From: Pinirhizobacter sp036499745
Lineage (GTDB): Bacteria > Pseudomonadota > Gammaproteobacteria > Xanthomonadales > Rhodanobacteraceae
Assembly: GCF_036499745.1 (NCBI RefSeq)
Contig: NZ_DASYDG010000015.1
Coordinates: 62,001-126,000 of the forward strand
Reading direction: 5' to 3'
DNA: 64,000 nt
Shown: piece by piece, positions 14,992 to 24,410 of the stretch
Layout: each line of letters starts with the position of its first letter
How positions within the stretch are numbered: the stretch's first letter is position 1
The notes under the pieces: model-generated
What the model saw: only the letters and a program-made list of their open reading frames with translations
The model's database searches: none
What the model was told of the DNA's origin: nothing
Program-made: the position numbers and the translations under genes

Positions 14992-16992
14992 TCAAACCAA
15001 AGCCGGCAGAGGACAATGCAAGGTGGCGCAGATCACCCGCAGCAGTTCCGCCTCCACCCGCCGCAACGTACCGTCAGCCATCACCACGCTGGTAAGGCCG
15101 CGAACCACGAGCTCCTTGGACATCGGCGCCAGGCGGTCGAGTTCGGCGAGCGCTGCATCCAGCGCACCCTGCCAGTCGTCCGGCGGCGGCGCGTAGGCGG
15201 ACGTATCGCCTGCCAGCGCCTCGCTCATGCCAGCCTGCCACGCCTTGCGCGCGGCCAGCGGATCGTCGTTGCCGAACTGCGCCACCACGGCGCTGACCAG
15301 GGCAAAACTGCCGCGCGCGGCGGCAAGCTTGCCCGTCCCCGGCAGGGGAATATTCCGCGGGTTCAGCGCCTCGGACAGCTGCACTGTCACCAATTTCACC
15401 AGACAGTATTCGTCCAGGTCTACCTGACCGTCCGCGCGCACCATCTGGTTCAACGCATTGATCAACACCGTGATCGCGCGATTGGACCACCGCCTCAATG
15501 CCGGGAAGGCGAGCGAGGCGATCGGCAGGCGCTGCGAGGGATCCAATGCCCGTACCATCGATTCCACCGCCAGCACTTCGGCGCGCGGCTCCTGGCCGCC
15601 GATGCTGTCGATGATCTTCAGCTGGGCCTCTCGCTGGGGTCCATTGCCCAGCGCCATGGCCAGCAGAACCGCCTGCGCTTTCTCCGAATTGCGCACGGCC
15701 TGGCGCAGGTCCTGTGGAAGACCCTTGCGGATCTCCTCGGCACGCTGAAGGTCGGACGCATCGGCGGAGCCCACCTGCGCCGCCACCGCGGCGGGAGCGC
15801 CGGCCTGGGACGCCAGGCCCGCACCGGCTGCGATCATCACGCCGGGAATATTCAGTGGTGAACGTGGGTCGGTGATGCCGGGGATCGGCACGACTGGGCC
15901 CGAACCACCCTGCCCCGTCACGGCATCCCAGGGTGAGCGATGCGAGCCCGCTGGCGCCGGCGGCGGCTCATCGGCCTGCCGATACAAAGGCTCCGGCGGC
16001 GGTTCACGCTCCAGCGCCTGGGCATCGAAGCCCGGCTCCAGAGCACGAATACGGTCGTAGATCGGCGGGTGCGTGGCGAACAGTGAATTGAAACGCCCAG
16101 CCTCGCCGAACAGCATGTGCGCCACTTCCTGCGCGTTGGCACGCTGTAGCCGCGAACCCTCCTCGGCGCGGGCGATCTTCTTCAGTGCACCGGCGATACC
16201 TGTGGTCTGCCGGGTGAACTGCACCGCCGAAGCGTCGGCCAGGCTCTCCCGCGAACGCGCCACGGCGGCCTGGATCAACCGGGCGAAGAAATAGCCGATC
16301 CATCCGGCCACCACCAGCGCCAGGCCCACCAGCACAATGCCATTGTTGTCGCGCTTGCGGCCGGCTCCCGGGCCCCACCACAGGACCTGCCGCCCGATGA
16401 TGGTGAGCACCAGGATGCCGAACAGCAGGCCCATCAATTTGATGTTCAGGCGCATGTCGCCGTTGATCACGTGCGAGAACTCATGCGCGATCACACCCTG
16501 CAATTCATCGCGGGTAAGCATGGCCAGTGCGCCACGCGTGACACAAACGGCAGCGTCGGTCGGCGCATAGCCCGCGGCGAACGCATTGATGCCCATCTCT
16601 TCTTCCATGATGAAGATGTCGGGCATCGGTACGCCGGCAGCGATGGCTACTTCCTCGATCACATTGCGCAGGCGGCGCAGGTCAGGATCGTTGGTGTCGG
16701 GCGGAATCTGCTTTGCCCCCATTTGCAGCGCCACGGCCGAACCGCCGCCGCGGAGGCTGGCCATGCGGAACAAGGTAGCGCCGGCGATCACTGCGAGCAC
16801 CGCAGCCGAACTCATCACCAACAGCCCCACTGACGACTGCACCTGGGCGCCGTCAGGCGTGCGCTGGTGGCCCCAGGCAAACCACACCACGGCATCGACC
16901 ACGAAGACGATGCCGACGATGGCCAGCACGAACAGGAACACCAGGCGGCGGCTGGTGCCGCGCATCCGTGCCTGCTGGGCGAAGAAATCCAT
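14992..16992 (-). CDS. M48 family metallopeptidase with long C-terminal extension
   Basis: 666-residue membrane metallopeptidase of the HtpX/Ste24 clan. Two transmembrane helices are near residues 17-40 and 56-76, followed by the zinc site HEFSH at 170-174 and a downstream ESLADASAVQFT helix with the third ligand. A further hydrophobic pair lies around 185-240. Beyond about residue 320 there is a Pro-rich linker and a roughly 330-residue helical extension absent from HtpX (usually about 290 residues) but known in proteobacterial M48 proteins encoded next to lemA. It is the second gene after lemA, 18 bp apart, implying an operon and envelope quality-control role. Confidence 0.93.
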   Translation of the reverse strand: MDFFAQQARMRGTSRRLVFLFVLAIVGIVFVVDAVVWFAWGHQRTPDGAQVQSSVGLLVMSSAAVLAVIAGATLFRMASLRGGGSAVALQMGAKQIPPDTNDPDLRRLRNVIEEVAIAAGVPMPDIFIMEEEMGINAFAAGYAPTDAAVCVTRGALAMLTRDELQGVIAHEFSHVINGDMRLNIKLMGLLFGILVLTIIGRQVLWWGPGAGRKRDNNGIVLVGLALVVAGWIGYFFARLIQAAVARSRESLADASAVQFTRQTTGIAGALKKIARAEEGSRLQRANAQEVAHMLFGEAGRFNSLFATHPPIYDRIRALEPGFDAQALEREPPPEPLYRQADEPPPAPAGSHRSPWDAVTGQGGSGPVVPIPGITDPRSPLNIPGVMIAAGAGLASQAGAPAAVAAQVGSADASDLQRAEEIRKGLPQDLRQAVRNSEKAQAVLLAMALGNGPQREAQLKIIDSIGGQEPRAEVLAVESMVRALDPSQRLPIASLAFPALRRWSNRAITVLINALNQMVRADGQVDLDEYCLVKLVTVQLSEALNPRNIPLPGTGKLAAARGSFALVSAVVAQFGNDDPLAARKAWQAGMSEALAGDTSAYAPPPDDWQGALDAALAELDRLAPMSKELVVRGLTSVVMADGTLRRVEAELLRVICATLHCPLPALV

Positions 16993-17010
16993 GCCTGGAC
17001 GGCCGAAGGC

Positions 17011-17592
17011 TTAGGTAAACGAGACCTTCGGCGCTTCGCGCGCGGCGGGGTTCTCCAGCGCCAGCGGTTCGGCGACCGGGAAGCCACCGGCCAGCAGCGA
17101 GCCGGGGAACGTCTCGCGACGGTTGTTGTAGGTCATCACCGAGTCGTTATAGGCCTGGCGTGCGAAGGCGACGCGGTTCTCGGTGGAGGTAAGCTCCTCG
17201 GACAACTGCATCATCGTGGTGTTGGCTTTGAGGTCCGGATAGGCCTCGCTCAGCGCAAACAACCGGCCCAGGCCTTGCGTAAGCGAATTCTCGCTGGCGG
17301 AGAGGTTCTGCATGGCGGCGGGGTCGCCCGGATTGGCCTTGGCCGCGGCCAGGCCTGAAACGGCGGCGTTACGCGCCTGGATCACCTCTTCGAGCGTACC
17401 GCGCTCATGGGCCAGGTAGCCCTTGGCCGTTTCCACCAGGTTCGGGATGAGGTCGTGCCGTCGGGTGAGCTGTACGTCGATCTGGGCGAAGGCGTTCTTG
17501 TAACCGTTCTTCGCGGTGACGAGCCCGTTGTAGATGGATACCGCGTACGCAACCAGCGCGACGACGATGACCAGGAGGATGATCGTTACCAT
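17011..17592 (-). CDS. lemA: LemA family membrane protein
   Basis: 193 residues. A single N-terminal transmembrane helix (about 3-20) is followed by the conserved LemA core: YNGLVTAKNGYKNAFAQIDVQL, RHDLIPNLVETAKGY, and a C-terminal AFARQAYNDSVMTYNNRRETFPG. The length matches the family. LemA proteins are tail-out helical bundles often paired with M48 peptidases or DUF3137 genes; function is still poorly defined. Upstream of the M48 gene in the same transcription unit. Confidence 0.95.
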   Translation of the reverse strand: MVTIILLVIVVALVAYAVSIYNGLVTAKNGYKNAFAQIDVQLTRRHDLIPNLVETAKGYLAHERGTLEEVIQARNAAVSGLAAAKANPGDPAAMQNLSASENSLTQGLGRLFALSEAYPDLKANTTMMQLSEELTSTENRVAFARQAYNDSVMTYNNRRETFPGSLLAGGFPVAEPLALENPAAREAPKVSFT

Positions 17593-17658
17593 GGCTTGTC
17601 CCTCGCGGCGTGTCCCCCACGCCTGTCGCTGCGAGCATAGCGCATCGGCTGTTAGGGA

Positions 17659-17841
17659 TCAGGGGGTATCGGGCACCGACCGCCTGGCGGGCTCGGCCAG
17701 CAGCATGCCGATCGATGCGGCCTCGTCGGTACCGAGTACTTCGGCGGCCTGGCGCAGGTCATGGGGACTGCAGCAGAACGCACCGCACCAATAGGCCACG
17801 GCCGTTTCGTCGTTGAAATCGATGTGATTGCTGTTGCCCAC
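17659..17841 (-). CDS. Small DUF3606-like protein
   Basis: 60-residue protein from a GTG at 17841 that has GGAGG 7 bp upstream. The core INFNDE-like start (HIDFNDETAVAYWCGAF) followed by SPHDLRQAAEVLGTD matches the short DUF3606 pattern (x-E-x-x-V-x-Y-W, then L-x-x-A-x-x-x-V-G). Cys residues in WCGAFCC are unusual. A longer frame to 17904 lacks a ribosome site. It is an orphan between lemA and a glycosidase gene. Confidence 0.6.
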   Translation of the reverse strand: MGNSNHIDFNDETAVAYWCGAFCCSPHDLRQAAEVLGTDEAASIGMLLAEPARRSVPDTP

Positions 17842-17935
17842 TGTGCTCCCTCCGTGGGGCCGCCGACACACGCAGCCCAGTTTACCCATGACCGGGAAAA
17901 ACACCGCCAGAAATCGCTCCCCCGAGGCCGGTCTC

Positions 17936-20488
17936 CTACCCGCCGGGGGCGAGGCGAACGACCAGATTGATGTGGCGGTAGCCGGACCGGCCCGACATCT
18001 TCGGGGTGATGTCGAAGCTGTCTGCGGTCACGCGACGCACGTCGGCCCCGTCAGCAGTCGGGATTATCCCGTGGGCACGTATACGAATCGTGGAGACGGG
18101 CGAATCAGTGACATCGGCCTGGATGGTGAGAACAGAGGCTGCCAGGTGAATTTTGATGATCTTCGCACCCTTGCTGGTGTCCCCTGGAACGGGGACCACG
18201 CGGGGTACCCCGATATCGACGCCACCCTCAAACGTCAGCTCAACGTGGGTATTGCCCTTCACCGCGTCGACGTCCAGGGAGGCATGGGACTCCTCGCCAT
18301 GGCTCGTCACCGAGGCCTGGACCGCCCGTCCTTCCACGGTTGCGCCAAGCAGATGCGCACCCAGGGGAAGCTGGGGCGACAAGGCGATGGGGATCGGTGA
18401 CCCGCTGTTTCCGATATCGAAGGCAAACCCCTTGGCCGTCCGCGACATGCGGATACCGAGTTTGCCACCCGGGACGGGAATGTTGTCCGCCCCGACGTCA
18501 TCCCACGCGGCTGGCAGATGCGGGGAAAAACTTACCGCCTGGCCGGCGGGGAAAGAGAGGCCCAGCAGGCCATCCACCGCCATCGTCAGCACGCCCGAGG
18601 ATGACCAGGTTTGCTCTGGAACCGATTCCACCTGTTGATGCCAGATGTCGCCTGCCGCCAACTCATGGATATGACCCGGGGAGTCGAGTCGGTTCCAGGC
18701 CACCAGGGCATCGAACATGGCCGATGCCGTCCAGGGACGATGGGCCGCCCAGTAGGCCGTAGCCACATGCGCCGTGTGGACGGCCCAGACGCTGCCATTG
18801 GCATAGGAATTGGGATCGGCGCCGGGTGTGGACTTCGGGATGTTGCGCATACCCCAGTCGGTCTGGAAATCCGCCGTTGCCAGCTGGTCCAGTATCCCGT
18901 TTTCCTGTTCCGGGGAAAGCACGTGAAGGTCGATCAGCGACATCGCTTCAGCCCCGTGTGCATGCACAGGTTTGCCCTCAGGCGTGTAGGCATCGATCCA
19001 GGCGCCGTTCACCCAATAGCGCTTGAGTACCCCGGCGCGCGCTCGTTCGGCGGCAGTCCTGGCGCGCGCGGCATCCTCAGCGTGGCCAGCCAACGTTGCA
19101 AGATGGGCGAAACTCTCCGCCGCGTGCTGCCAGGCGATGGAGAGGGAGAGTTCATCGCCGAGTTTGTCCTGTTCGTTGTGTCCTTCCTTGCCAGGGGGAA
19201 TTCGCGGATAGCCGCCGCTGCCAACCAGGCCCGCGCCATACGCATACGCCTGCGCAAGCGCATCGTAGTTTTCGGTGACGAAGCGAACATCGCCGGAGGC
19301 GCGCACGTAGCGGTCCACCGCGGAAAGGAACTGGAAACTGATGTCCACGTGCACGAACATGTACGGATAGCGGCTCCAGTCGATCAGGCCCGCGCTCTGG
19401 CTCATCTCGTGCCAGATCATCCCGGTTTTCTGGTCGCGGTGTTTGAGGATGAACTCCAGTTCTTCGCGCGCCCGGGCATAACGCCCGGTGGCGATCATGG
19501 CGTCGTTGGCGATCAATCCGTCGCCGGCGAAATACCACTCGTATTGCGCGCGCCGTGCTTCACGGGAAGGTCCGAATCCGGCAAGGAATCCGCAACCGAG
19601 CTGAGGGTTGCAAGCCCATGCCTGATCCAGCGCGATGGCCGCCCACGACAGCATGCTGTTGACTTCGTCATCGGGGGTGTGGATGCGGATGCCCCCGTCG
19701 AGCACCTCGTCCACGTGACGGTGTTGCTCGGCCTGCGCGGCGGGCAACGACGACAACACCGATCGCACCGCCGCGCCTGCATCGGCATTGCCCGATTCGA
19801 GCATGCCAAAGGCCAGCCGTGCATCATGGCCGCCCTTGCCGCCGGCCCTGAGTGACAGGCGAAGCTGGCGGCCACCATTGGATTCCAGAGCGTTGTTGGT
19901 CGGCTTGTCGTGCGCGTCGACATCCGGTGATCCGACGAAGGCGCCATAACGCATGGAAGGCTCGAACAGCACGTAAGCCGACGCTTTCTCGTCCCACTTC
20001 ACCGACTGGCCGCCGATGCTGCCAGGCCACATGAGATCGAGCACCGGGTTGAAACTCACCACGATATCCAGCGGATGCGGACTTTCGACGCTATAGGTAA
20101 CAACCGCGGCGGCTGCATCGCGAGGGACGAACAATGTCTCGCGGACCACATAATCCGTGCCGACATACGTGCGGGTAATACCATCGGGCGCGTAGTCGAT
20201 TCCGCGCAGCAGGTTCGCGCTGTCTACCAGGCTCACCGAACCTTCGTGGCGAAAGGCCGCCTGCAATCCGCCGACGATCTGGAAGGGAAAGGCAAATACT
20301 TCCAGGCCGCCGCCGTTCAATCCCTGGATCAGTGCGCGTTGGCCATGCACGGCCAGGAAACGTTCATGGCCGGTGGCATCGCTATGGATGGCAAGGCGGG
20401 AGGCCGGATCATCCTGGGCAAGGGCGGCAGCGGAGACGAGGGCGAGTGCCAGGCACCCGTTCCGGATTAAGCGATTGCCCAAAATCAT
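17936..20488 (-). CDS. Secreted (alpha/alpha)6-type glycoside hydrolase
   Basis: About 850 residues. The ATG at about 20488 has a GGGGGA ribosome site and begins a Sec signal peptide (ILGNRLIRNGCLALALVSAAALAQ); an in-frame GTG eight codons earlier is less likely. An N-terminal beta-sandwich precedes a six-hairpin barrel region with the DQAWACNPQLGCGFLAG and NDAMIATGRYARAREELEFI segments common to glucoamylase/debranching-like (GH15/GH63/MGH1-type) enzymes. A C-terminal beta domain follows. Substrate cannot be read from the sequence. Divergent from the sensor diguanylate cyclase gene across 271 bp in which I see no gene. Confidence 0.8.
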   Translation of the reverse strand: MILGNRLIRNGCLALALVSAAALAQDDPASRLAIHSDATGHERFLAVHGQRALIQGLNGGGLEVFAFPFQIVGGLQAAFRHEGSVSLVDSANLLRGIDYAPDGITRTYVGTDYVVRETLFVPRDAAAAVVTYSVESPHPLDIVVSFNPVLDLMWPGSIGGQSVKWDEKASAYVLFEPSMRYGAFVGSPDVDAHDKPTNNALESNGGRQLRLSLRAGGKGGHDARLAFGMLESGNADAGAAVRSVLSSLPAAQAEQHRHVDEVLDGGIRIHTPDDEVNSMLSWAAIALDQAWACNPQLGCGFLAGFGPSREARRAQYEWYFAGDGLIANDAMIATGRYARAREELEFILKHRDQKTGMIWHEMSQSAGLIDWSRYPYMFVHVDISFQFLSAVDRYVRASGDVRFVTENYDALAQAYAYGAGLVGSGGYPRIPPGKEGHNEQDKLGDELSLSIAWQHAAESFAHLATLAGHAEDAARARTAAERARAGVLKRYWVNGAWIDAYTPEGKPVHAHGAEAMSLIDLHVLSPEQENGILDQLATADFQTDWGMRNIPKSTPGADPNSYANGSVWAVHTAHVATAYWAAHRPWTASAMFDALVAWNRLDSPGHIHELAAGDIWHQQVESVPEQTWSSSGVLTMAVDGLLGLSFPAGQAVSFSPHLPAAWDDVGADNIPVPGGKLGIRMSRTAKGFAFDIGNSGSPIPIALSPQLPLGAHLLGATVEGRAVQASVTSHGEESHASLDVDAVKGNTHVELTFEGGVDIGVPRVVPVPGDTSKGAKIIKIHLAASVLTIQADVTDSPVSTIRIRAHGIIPTADGADVRRVTADSFDITPKMSGRSGYRHINLVVRLAPGG

Positions 20489-20759
20489 GCGTATCCCCCG
20501 TGCGAAGGCCACCCTTCAGACCGATTGTGGCCGCAAAGGCAGGCTTTACGCCAGCATCTATAATAGAATGAGTAGGTTACGCAAGACCTCGAACGAGATA
20601 CTGCAAGTTCTTGTGAACTCGGGCATGCTCCGCGCATGTGCGCACGTCGGGAGAAGACCCGCGGCGTGGGAATAGGGGGACGGCCGGCGCATCCGGCTTC
20701 ATTGACGAGCCATCGGCCACTTGAGCCGACCGGTTCAGCCAAGTGAGATTGAAGACCGG

Positions 20760-23700
20760 ATGGTGAAGCGGTGGGGCGTTGTGTTGGCGACGATCGGCCT
20801 GTGCATGGCGGCCCTGTTGCCGTCCGCGGCATGGGCTGAGCAATCCATTGCGCGCAGCTGGGGACGTTGGCACGACGCCGACTTCGAACACCTGACCGTC
20901 GAGCGTGGCCTGCCCCACCCCACCACCACGGCGCTGGCCCAGAATGCGCGCGGGCTGGTCTGGATCGGCACGGTGGGCGGATTGGCCCGGTACGATGGTT
21001 ACCGCACGCAAGTGTTCCGCCAGGACGACGATAACCCCGACAGCCTGCCGGACAACTACATACGCAACCTGCTGCCACTACCCGACGGCGGCCTGCTGAT
21101 AGGCACCAATAGCGGCGGCCTCGCACGCTTCGATCCGAAGACCAATCGCTTCGTGCGCTACGACAGCTCGGCAGCGACCGGTACCGGCGCGCGTATCTTC
21201 GGCATGACGCCCGATCGCGAAGGAGGTTTCTGGATCGCCTCGCAGGATGGCCTTTCACACCTGCATGCCGACCTCGCCACGCTCGAACAGGCGCCGCCGG
21301 AGCTCAATGCACAGCTCAAAGCCGACGCCAAAACGTTTTCGGTGCTTGAAGACAGCCGCGGGAATGTCTGGCTTGGCACCAATAGCGGTCTGTTCGTGCG
21401 CCGTGCTGGCCAGGACGCTTTCGCCCGCTTCATCGCCGGCAACGATGCCGGCGCTGCCGCGCTCGCCAACGATATCTGGGCCATCGACGAAGACCGCACC
21501 GGCCGGATCTGGTTTGGCAGCGGTTCGCAGGGCGTGGTGTACCTCGATGCCAAGGGCCAGGTGCACGCACCGGAAGCCCTATCGGCCGAAAGCGAGCAAA
21601 TCCAGCGCCGCACGGTACGCGCCATCCTGGAATTGCCCGACGGCCGCATCTGGGTAGCCACCGACGGCGCGGGCATCGCTTCGTATAACCCCGACACCGG
21701 GGAAGTGGCGGTCATCCGCCACAACCGCGCCGAGCCCGCATCGATCGGCGGCAACATCGTGCGCGCCCTGCTGGTAGACCGCACCGGCGGCATATGGGTC
21801 GCGACCGAATCGGGCGCGTCACGCCACGACACGCGTGCACCCAGCGTCTATACGCTGGACGGCAGCGTAATCCTTCCCGGCGGCAGCATGGATGCGGACG
21901 AGAATGTCCGTAGCCTGTTCACCGATACCGCAGGCACCGTATGGCTGGGCTTCAACCAGGGACGGGTAGTTGGCGTGGATCCGGCCACCGGCCGCATCCG
22001 TAGCACCACGCTTGGTGGCGGCCAGGCCGGACAGGACGTCAAGGCCATTGCCGCCCTACCCGATGGACGGCTGATACTGGGTGCGCGCGGTCTGGTGACA
22101 ATGGATCCGACCACGCTCAAAGCCACTCCTTACCATGTGCCCGAACTCGACACCCGTCCGATCCTGTCGCTGTGCCCCTGCCAGGGTGGGCTGCTGGTGG
22201 GTACCTATGATGGTCTTTACCGCCTGCGCGATGGCCATCCGCCGGAACTGTTCCGGCATGACGCCAAGGACCCCCGCAGCCTGGCCGACAATCAGGTGCG
22301 CAACCTGGTGCCGATGGCCGACGGCAGCGTGTGGGCCGCCACCACCAACGGCATCAGCATCCTTCGCAAGGATGCTTCGGCATTCGAGAACGTGCAGAAC
22401 ATCGCGGCTGACGACGCCAGCCTGCCGCAGGATTACGTCGGCTCCATTGTTACCTCCAACCATCGCGTATGGATCGGTACCTACGGCGGCATCGGCGTCG
22501 CCCAGCTGATCGAGAACCAGGCGCCACGCAATTTCTCAGCGATCACCCAGAAGGACGGGCTGGGCAGCGACAATGTCTCCTCGCTGCTGGCCGACCGCCG
22601 CGGACGCATCTGGGCCGCCACGGCGAACGGCCTGACGGTGTACGACCCGGCCACCAGACAGGCGCAGGCGCTCGGACTTCGCGACGGCTACCGCACGCGC
22701 TTCTTCAATCACCGCACCGCGGGCCTGGGTCCGGCCGGTGAGTTGTTGTTCGGCGGCATCGGCGGCCTCACTGTGGTGGACGCCGACGCCGATTCGCGTC
22801 ACCGCAGCGGCGGCGTACAGGCACCGTTGAGCATCACCTCACTGATCGTCAACGAGCGCGAGCGTCCCTTCGCATCGATGCCACGCGATGGTTCGACCCT
22901 GACACTCGACGATGACACGCGCACGGTGCGTTTCGGCTTTGCGCTGCTCGATTTCGCCGCCACCGGCGACATGCGCTACAGCTATCGCCTGGAAGGCTTC
23001 GACGACGGCTGGATTGCGGTCGAAGCGGGCGTACCGCCGACCGCGGTATATACCAACCTGCCCGGCGGGCACTACACGCTGCGCATGCGTGTGGCGATCA
23101 CGGGCCTGCACTCGCAGGTGATCGAATCTGCGGTGCCCATCGACGTGGAGCCCCGCGGCTTCGAACAATGGCGGTGGCGCGTGGCGGCCATCGCCGCGCT
23201 GGCGCTGATGTTCTGGCTGGCATTGCGCGTGCGTACGCGCTACCTGCGTCGCCGTGCCAGGCACCTGGCTGCATTGGTGGAAACCCGCACCGCGGATTTG
23301 CGCGCCGCCAACGACCGTCTGGACCTCCTGGCCAACGTGGATGAACTCACCGGCCTTGCCAATCGCCGCGCGATCATGCGCACGCTCGAAGACGCCTGCG
23401 CGCGCAGCCCCCAGGACGGCTCTCCCGTTTCGCTGCTGATGCTCGACCTCGACCGTTTCAAGGCCCTCAATGACCGCCACGGCCACCAGGCCGGCGATGA
23501 GGTACTCCGCCGCGTCGCCGATGCGATTGCCGCCACCTGCCGTGAAGGCGACAAGGTAGGCCGTTACGGTGGCGAGGAAATCATGGTGGTGCTGGCCCAG
23601 ACCGACGGCCCGGTAGCCGAAAGCATGGCCGAGCGTTGCCGCCTTGTCGTCGAGCAGCTCGATATTCCCTATGGCGAGCGCCACCTGCGGCTTACCACCA

Positions 23701-23816
23701 GCGCCGGCGTCGCCACGCTCGCCGTAGGCGAAACCGCCGCGACGCTCATCTCCCGCGCGGACGAAGCGATGTACCGCGCCAAGCGTACGGGGCGTAACCG
23801 GCTGGTCGTGGGTTGA
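20760..23816 (+). CDS. Two-component-propeller sensor diguanylate cyclase
   Basis: 1018-residue single-pass sensor. A signal peptide ends AAWAEQ; it is followed by about 14 Reg_prop beta-propeller repeats (forms such as GLVWIGTVGGLARYD and GRIWVATDGAGIASYN), a Y_Y_Y domain near residues 690-780, one transmembrane helix near 805-825, and a C-terminal GGDEF domain. The active site reads GGEEI (about 937-941), and RxxD (REGD) sits in the exact I-site position, so it should make c-di-GMP with product inhibition. I take ATG 20760, which starts the signal peptide; a TTG at 20721 adds 13 residues. The propeller likely senses a periplasmic oligosaccharide, given the flanking glycosidases. Confidence 0.95.
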   Translation: MVKRWGVVLATIGLCMAALLPSAAWAEQSIARSWGRWHDADFEHLTVERGLPHPTTTALAQNARGLVWIGTVGGLARYDGYRTQVFRQDDDNPDSLPDNYIRNLLPLPDGGLLIGTNSGGLARFDPKTNRFVRYDSSAATGTGARIFGMTPDREGGFWIASQDGLSHLHADLATLEQAPPELNAQLKADAKTFSVLEDSRGNVWLGTNSGLFVRRAGQDAFARFIAGNDAGAAALANDIWAIDEDRTGRIWFGSGSQGVVYLDAKGQVHAPEALSAESEQIQRRTVRAILELPDGRIWVATDGAGIASYNPDTGEVAVIRHNRAEPASIGGNIVRALLVDRTGGIWVATESGASRHDTRAPSVYTLDGSVILPGGSMDADENVRSLFTDTAGTVWLGFNQGRVVGVDPATGRIRSTTLGGGQAGQDVKAIAALPDGRLILGARGLVTMDPTTLKATPYHVPELDTRPILSLCPCQGGLLVGTYDGLYRLRDGHPPELFRHDAKDPRSLADNQVRNLVPMADGSVWAATTNGISILRKDASAFENVQNIAADDASLPQDYVGSIVTSNHRVWIGTYGGIGVAQLIENQAPRNFSAITQKDGLGSDNVSSLLADRRGRIWAATANGLTVYDPATRQAQALGLRDGYRTRFFNHRTAGLGPAGELLFGGIGGLTVVDADADSRHRSGGVQAPLSITSLIVNERERPFASMPRDGSTLTLDDDTRTVRFGFALLDFAATGDMRYSYRLEGFDDGWIAVEAGVPPTAVYTNLPGGHYTLRMRVAITGLHSQVIESAVPIDVEPRGFEQWRWRVAAIAALALMFWLALRVRTRYLRRRARHLAALVETRTADLRAANDRLDLLANVDELTGLANRRAIMRTLEDACARSPQDGSPVSLLMLDLDRFKALNDRHGHQAGDEVLRRVADAIAATCREGDKVGRYGGEEIMVVLAQTDGPVAESMAERCRLVVEQLDIPYGERHLRLTTSAGVATLAVGETAATLISRADEAMYRAKRTGRNRLVVG

Positions 23817-23825
23817 TCTTTTCGA

Positions 23826-24212
23826 TCAGTAGCCCTTCCAGGGTTTGTTGTCAGTGGGATTGGAAACGACCTGGGTCGCGCGCGGATTTAGTTCCTGCCA
23901 CGGTGTTCGGCATTTGTAGATCAGGAATGCGCCGACGACCGTCCCCACGGGAAAAAGGAAAAGGTAGAGAACTCCGGCGATAAGCGACAAGACCCGCGCC
24001 AGTTCGCTCGCTTGCGACGAACCGATCGCCAGGTAGATATGGCCGGCAAACACCACCACGAGCAGAAGGAATATCTGGGCCCACTCCCACATGGGTCGAT
24101 GCGTCTGTCCGAACAGCAGTTCGCATGCATTGACCACCAGGAAGAGCGCGACGAACGCCGCCATCATTCGATGGACAGTCCAGACGTAACGATGATCGAC
24201 CGTTACCGGCAC
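23826..24212 (-). CDS. Small integral membrane protein, unknown
   Basis: 128 residues with three hydrophobic helices (about 14-32, 44-62, 70-95) and a charged Pro-rich tail ending KPWKGY. The start is a GTG with GGAAG a few bases upstream. No family is recognised. It converges with the sensor cyclase gene (9-bp gap) and is divergent from the rhamnosidase gene. Confidence 0.7.
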   Translation of the reverse strand: MPVTVDHRYVWTVHRMMAAFVALFLVVNACELLFGQTHRPMWEWAQIFLLLVVVFAGHIYLAIGSSQASELARVLSLIAGVLYLFLFPVGTVVGAFLIYKCRTPWQELNPRATQVVSNPTDNKPWKGY

Positions 24213-24410
24213 GAGGCTTCCATCACCGGCTTAAGCATGGCTTCGGCTGCTGTCAAGCGCATGTCTTCCCCCTTAAGAACCAACATCGCCCCCGGGCGAC
24301 GGGACCAAGCATACGCCTGCACCAGCGACAGGCAAAGGATTGTGCCGAAGTCGTTGACACATCGGGCCAATCCCGTAACCGTACGGAGTCCCAACCCCAG
24401 GGTACCCCGC

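Noticed and set aside
24012..24410. N-terminal extension of the GH78 frame
   Set aside because: The extension crosses the divergent membrane-protein gene, lacks family similarity, and would bury the lipoprotein leader that starts at 24411.
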